Virus record (IMG/VR): IMGVR_UViG_3300036832_000399
Coordinates: 1 to 48,295 of that record
Origin: a virus
Reading direction: 5' to 3' (one strand)
DNA length: 48,295 nucleotides
Translations under genes and position numbers: made by a program
Shown: in pieces, positions 45,362 to 48,295 of the stretch
How the letters are laid out: every line of letters starts with the position of its first letter
Numbering within the stretch: position 1 is the first letter of the stretch
The notes under the pieces: generated by a model
Told to the model about the DNA's origin: nothing
The model's input: the letters and a program-made list of their open reading frames with translations, nothing else
The model's database searches: none

Positions 45362-46405
45362 CTAGACCACTCGGGCCTCGTTGTTCAGGATCGCATCACA
45401 GGTCCGAACAGGGATAGACCTGAACGTGGTGACAGGCTTGCCATCGAACTCCTCGATCCGCAACAGAACGTTCGTCTTGTTCATGGCTTGGAGGTCGAGG
45501 TAGGTTCGGATGACACGGTTGGCATAGATGACGGTACGACCCATATTCGCCCGGACCTCAGGGGTGTCTGAGGTCTGAATCGTCGTCGCGCCAGCTGGCG
45601 CTGTCGGTAGACGGTAGAGACCTCGAACGAGTAGGTTGATGAGGTTTGCTGCGTTAACACCCGTGAGTTGTGTAACGTCAATATTGGAGATACGGACAGC
45701 GTAACGCCAATCTCTGGCAACGAGCCCGATTTCCCACTTGAAGTGGTCTCGGTAGGCTTGGAACGTGTTACCACTTGCATCTTGCACAGGCCACTCGCCC
45801 ATGTCCCTGTGTTGAAGGCCAGTCACTTTTCCCTTGGGGAAGGTGGCGTGCCAGGTGTCGGGCCCCCAGACGACGATCCAGAGGGACGTATTGGTGGAAG
45901 CTGTACCGCCGCCATCAAGAACGTTGGCCGCCGTCTGGGAGTTAGCTTGGTTAAGCGTGCTGTAGCGAGGTGCCAATCCGGTAAAGCGTTCCGGGTTGAT
46001 GAACTGGTTCCCGTAGATCAACGTGGCGGCCACTTGCTGAGACATTCCCTCAAGGAATGCTTTGACTTCGGAGAGCCGGAAGTCCGCAGTGTTGCCGTTC
46101 AGATCAGCCACATCTTTGTCGATAACTGCGTAAGTCTCAAGGTTTCCGCAGGTATCGACGATCTGAGCGGTTGTTGACTTGGCGTTGGGCACGCCCTGGT
46201 TCAACAGCCGCCACGTTGCCTGCGGAAGGCCGGTGCGCACAGTGGTCTTGTGGCCCGTCGGAAGGTTGCCTTCCACTACCAGCATGTCATCAAGTATTTC
46301 GTTGGTCTGGGACAGAAGCTCAATGATGACGGCGACGTGATAGCCATCATCCATCCGCTTGGCCCAGTCAGCGTAGGTTAGGGCAGTTGCCCCAATGGTA
46401 GCCAT
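45362..46405 (-). CDS. Major capsid protein
   Basis: A 347-residue capsid subunit (MATIGATALTYADWAKRMDD...) of the HK97-like, BPP-1 Bbp17-type branch: YADWAKR start, LPTGHKTTVRTGLPQATWRLLN, MSQQVAATLIYGNQFINPERFTGLAPRYST and a C-terminal VRTCDAILNNEA. GGAG lies 6 bases upstream of the ATG. It is preceded by a short non-coding stretch (46406-46493), the only sizable gap in this part of the operon, which may separate expression of capsid from scaffold. Confidence 0.92.
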   Translation of the reverse strand: MATIGATALTYADWAKRMDDGYHVAVIIELLSQTNEILDDMLVVEGNLPTGHKTTVRTGLPQATWRLLNQGVPNAKSTTAQIVDTCGNLETYAVIDKDVADLNGNTADFRLSEVKAFLEGMSQQVAATLIYGNQFINPERFTGLAPRYSTLNQANSQTAANVLDGGGTASTNTSLWIVVWGPDTWHATFPKGKVTGLQHRDMGEWPVQDASGNTFQAYRDHFKWEIGLVARDWRYAVRISNIDVTQLTGVNAANLINLLVRGLYRLPTAPAGATTIQTSDTPEVRANMGRTVIYANRVIRTYLDLQAMNKTNVLLRIEEFDGKPVTTFRSIPVRTCDAILNNEARVV

Positions 46406-46493
46406 GTCAGGCTCCTAAATTCGAGTTATCTCCTTTCAACTATCTGAGTTGAGTCCATCTGCGCCTTTGCGGTTCATCCTCTCTGAGGCTGGA
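46406..46493 (-). other. Leader between scaffold and capsid genes
   Basis: Eighty-eight bases without a supported gene. On the minus strand it holds a TCAACT/AGTTGA dyad, two ribosome-site-like GGAG elements and a 13-codon open frame (46436-46477). No clear promoter hexamers were seen. The high expression needed for capsid protein makes a leader or processing site plausible. Confidence 0.4.
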
Positions 46494-47225
46494 CTATCCA
46501 GACGGTAAATTCGGGTACATCGCTTGGGCAGCGGAGGGCATCGCGCCTTCTCGACGCTGACCGGCCGGAGACGGCCCTTTGCCTGCGACATGGCCGCCTT
46601 CGGTGAGTCGCGAGGCCATCTCGTAGAATAGCTTGATGAAGTCCGGGTGATTTCCCACACCAGTAGAATCCATCACCTGACGAAAGCCCTCTGCAAGCTT
46701 TGGATTGCCGGCCGAAGCCAAGTCGATCGCTTTGCTAATCGCGCTAGTCACCTGATTGAGCCTCGGGCCAAGAAACGGATCGGACTTAACTTGTTTGATC
46801 CACTGCGCTTGCATATCATTCCAAGCTTGGTATGGAGCGTTAAAGGCTTCGTTGGATTGCTTGACATGAAAGTCAACCAATTTCTGAGCTTGGGTCTGAT
46901 TGAGACCATATTCTTTGAATATAGCGCCAGCTTCCTTGATAGTCTCTTCATCTAAGGTATAACCTTCCGGGACGGTAAATGGCTCGTAAGATTCCGGAGC
47001 GCCTGCGGGAGGCTGCTGATTAGCGAGTGACTTTTCTTGGGCCTGGTTGACTAGGGACTTTTCAGTCGTATCTGACGTGCTGGCCGGGGTAGTAGCCAGA
47101 GTTTCCGTCGTCGTCGAGGTCTGCGGTGTCGTCGCCATCGGAGCCGTCGTCTGGCCCTTGTCCGCTATCTGGCCGGTCGGGGTCCTTTCGATCTGACCTT
47201 CGGTCGATGGTTGATTGTCGGGCAT
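46494..47225 (-). CDS. Capsid scaffolding protein candidate
   Basis: A 243-residue protein directly before the major capsid gene. The first ~75 residues are Thr/Ser/Gln-rich and disordered (TPQTSTTTETLATTPAST). The centre is helical and acidic (YTLDEETIKEAGAIFKEYGLNQTQAQKLVDFH), and the end is Gly/Pro/Ala-rich. This pattern fits an internal scaffold, possibly with a capsid-binding C-terminus. The start is firm: GGAGGAAAGAA precedes the ATG at 47225. Its first 164 bases overlap the 3' end of the upstream gene in another frame. Confidence 0.75.
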   Translation of the reverse strand: MPDNQPSTEGQIERTPTGQIADKGQTTAPMATTPQTSTTTETLATTPASTSDTTEKSLVNQAQEKSLANQQPPAGAPESYEPFTVPEGYTLDEETIKEAGAIFKEYGLNQTQAQKLVDFHVKQSNEAFNAPYQAWNDMQAQWIKQVKSDPFLGPRLNQVTSAISKAIDLASAGNPKLAEGFRQVMDSTGVGNHPDFIKLFYEMASRLTEGGHVAGKGPSPAGQRREGAMPSAAQAMYPNLPSG

Positions 47226-47511
47226 TTCTTTCCTCCATCATCTCCATGTATTCACTGGGGCAGGATGCCATGACGTCAGCAAGCAGCCTGATTCCAACCT
47301 CACGTTGACCTTCCATAAAGGCCATTCGGTGCGCCACATCGGAGTAGCTGGTAGAAAAGATGTGGCAGTGTTCGAGCAGTTCACAAACCCACTTACGTCC
47401 GGGAGCAACTGACATAATACCACCAACGACTTCACGACGCTGCTGCTCCTCCAGTTTCGCTTGTTTCTCCGCTGCTCGAACGTCTTTCCGATTTCCTGCA
47501 TCATAGGCCAT
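47062..47511 (-). CDS. Small head-cluster protein with overlapping C-terminus
   Basis: A 149-residue protein starting MAYDAGNRKDVRAAEKQAKL at the ATG overlapping the portal stop. The first ~95 residues are ordered (GRKWVCELLEHCHIFSTSY, FMEGQREVGIRLLADVMASC), a pattern I associate with small proteins following the portal in BPP-1/T7-related phages. The last ~50 are acidic and disordered (GPDDGSDGDDTADLDDDG) and overlap the scaffold gene. It may act in head-vertex or prohead assembly; the exact role is unknown. Confidence 0.78.
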   Translation of the reverse strand: MAYDAGNRKDVRAAEKQAKLEEQQRREVVGGIMSVAPGRKWVCELLEHCHIFSTSYSDVAHRMAFMEGQREVGIRLLADVMASCPSEYMEMMEERNARQSTIDRRSDRKDPDRPDSGQGPDDGSDGDDTADLDDDGNSGYYPGQHVRYD

Positions 47512-48295
47512 TATCCAGGTGCTCCCATCATTGCCTGCAAGGCGTTGCGGCCACCACCGACATCAGTTTCACTCAGTGTCTTCGCACCTCCCGCGAGCTT
47601 GGCGGCTCGCTCTGCCATCATATCCTGCTGCTGCTGTGCGGCTTGCTGCTGGCGCTGCTGACGTCTTTGCGCAAGGGCTTCCGGCGAGCGGATCATCTTG
47701 GGGTCGTTGTTCATTAAGTTGGAATATTTCTGGAGAGTAAAGTCAGTATCAAGGTTGTCCATGACGGAGGGATCAACTCCGACGAGGCCGCCTGCCAGTT
47801 GTAAGGTCCGCTCAATTCCTGAGGTGGCTGCTGCCTGCTGAGCTTGGGAGAGCATTGAGACGTATTCGATATTGATATTTGCTCCTTGAATATCTGGTGG
47901 AGGTTGGGGCAGGACTCCGGATCGAGCCATGATCCCAAAGACTCGCTCGATTGCTGGGCTGAGGAGTTCATATTCGATCCTTTCTAGCACCGGCCCGATC
48001 ATGACAAGCGCTTCAGAACGCCGTGCATCAATTTCGGTGGCGGAGACGTTAGAACGAGTTTCGAACTGAGAGATGACCTGGAAAAGATCATTATAAAATG
48101 TCCTACGAATCCTCTCACGAATCTCATTAAGATCCTCCGAAATCTCGGCGATTCCGGGCTTCCAGTTGCCGTAGGCTGGTGCGAATCCTGCATTGTTGGC
48201 CTGCATCATTCCCGCTACATAAGTGGTTCCACCAGGAAGCAAGGATGCGGGTTGGTTCTTAAGTTGTATATCAGCAACCATCGGTGGGTTAACAG
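47511..48295 (-). CDS. Portal protein, C-terminal part
   Basis: The C-terminal ~260 residues of the portal, continuous in frame with the N-terminal part at 1-1211 through the 256-base overlap. It contains QPASLLPGG, the long stem and wing helices (ISEDLNEIRERIRRTFYND, then RIEYELLSPAIERVFGIMAR) and a Gln-rich C-terminal crown (QQRQQQAAQQQQ). The stop overlaps the ATG of the next gene. The crown/barrel helices face the capsid interior and contact DNA and ejection proteins. Confidence 0.93.
   Translation of the reverse strand, partial: VNPPMVADIQLKNQPASLLPGGTTYVAGMMQANNAGFAPAYGNWKPGIAEISEDLNEIRERIRRTFYNDLFQVISQFETRSNVSATEIDARRSEALVMIGPVLERIEYELLSPAIERVFGIMARSGVLPQPPPDIQGANINIEYVSMLSQAQQAAATSGIERTLQLAGGLVGVDPSVMDNLDTDFTLQKYSNLMNNDPKMIRSPEALAQRRQQRQQQAAQQQQDMMAERAAKLAGGAKTLSETDVGGGRNALQAMMGAPG
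48040..48295. repeat. Right copy of terminal overlap
   Basis: Repeats positions 1-256 with C48138 and G48168 in place of T99 and T129. Both variants leave the portal protein unchanged. Confidence 0.93.

Noticed and set aside
46436-46477. 13-codon frame in the capsid leader
   Set aside because: Too short to call without conservation; noted within the leader feature.
1-48295. CRISPR array, tRNA genes, reverse transcriptase/diversity-generating element, integrase, RNA polymerase
   Set aside because: Looked for because BPP-1-like capsid genes and a Cas4-like nuclease are present; no spaced repeats, tRNA cloverleafs or matching protein motifs were seen by eye.

Overview
The window is an essentially complete, circularly closing genome of a tailed, short-tailed (podovirus-like) double-stranded DNA phage of about 48.04 kb. 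Its first 256 bases recur as its last 256 (positions 1-256 = 48040-48295) with two synonymous differences, and the portal gene reads in frame through the junction. It carries its own terminase, capsid, tail, lysis and replication genes. No RNA polymerase, integrase or lysogeny repressor was found, so it probably uses host RNA polymerase and is probably lytic. The host is Gram-negative (amidase plus a spanin-like protein). An alphaproteobacterium is plausible from general protein flavour, but that is not proven here.

Layout: one divergent control region (5106-5769) splits two long transcription units, which run around the circle and meet tail to tail at 22042-22045 with overlapping stop codons and no visible terminator. 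The minus-strand late unit reads small terminase, large terminase, small virion/holin-like genes, lytic transglycosylase, portal, (junction), scaffold, major capsid protein, Bbp16-like capsid protein, two signal-peptide proteins, a cluster of tail fibre/tailspike genes including a GH16-like depolymerase, small virion proteins, an Acb2/Tad1-like cyclic-nucleotide sponge, tail tubular proteins A and B, internal virion/ejection proteins (one of 1597 aa), amidase and spanin. The plus-strand early unit starts with two genes closed by a strong terminator (6511-6558). It restarts at a textbook sigma70 promoter (6566-6594) and runs through about 25 mostly tiny start/stop-overlapping genes. A replication/recombination block follows: SF1 helicase, Cas4-like Fe-S nuclease, RecA-like ATPase, DUF669-like ssDNA-binding protein, ParB-methyltransferase fusion, UDG-exonuclease, family A polymerase and a P-loop primase/helicase-like ATPase.

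Most notable points: (1) the late promoter has a perfect 17-bp palindrome filling the -35/-10 spacer and a -10 that overlaps the annotated ATG of the small terminase; (2) a 24-bp element containing a palindrome occurs once in the control region and once, inverted, inside a 17-bp-stem hairpin ahead of the methyltransferase; (3) unrelated small early proteins end in the same C-terminal peptide of the form EYN(S/T)LEELGL, conserved at protein level despite synonymous codon changes; (4) the DNA polymerase is broken inside its exonuclease domain by a three-gene insertion that includes a LAGLIDADG endonuclease; (5) a probable anti-CBASS protein sits in the tail operon; (6) three proteins in the virion gene cluster begin with Sec signal peptides.
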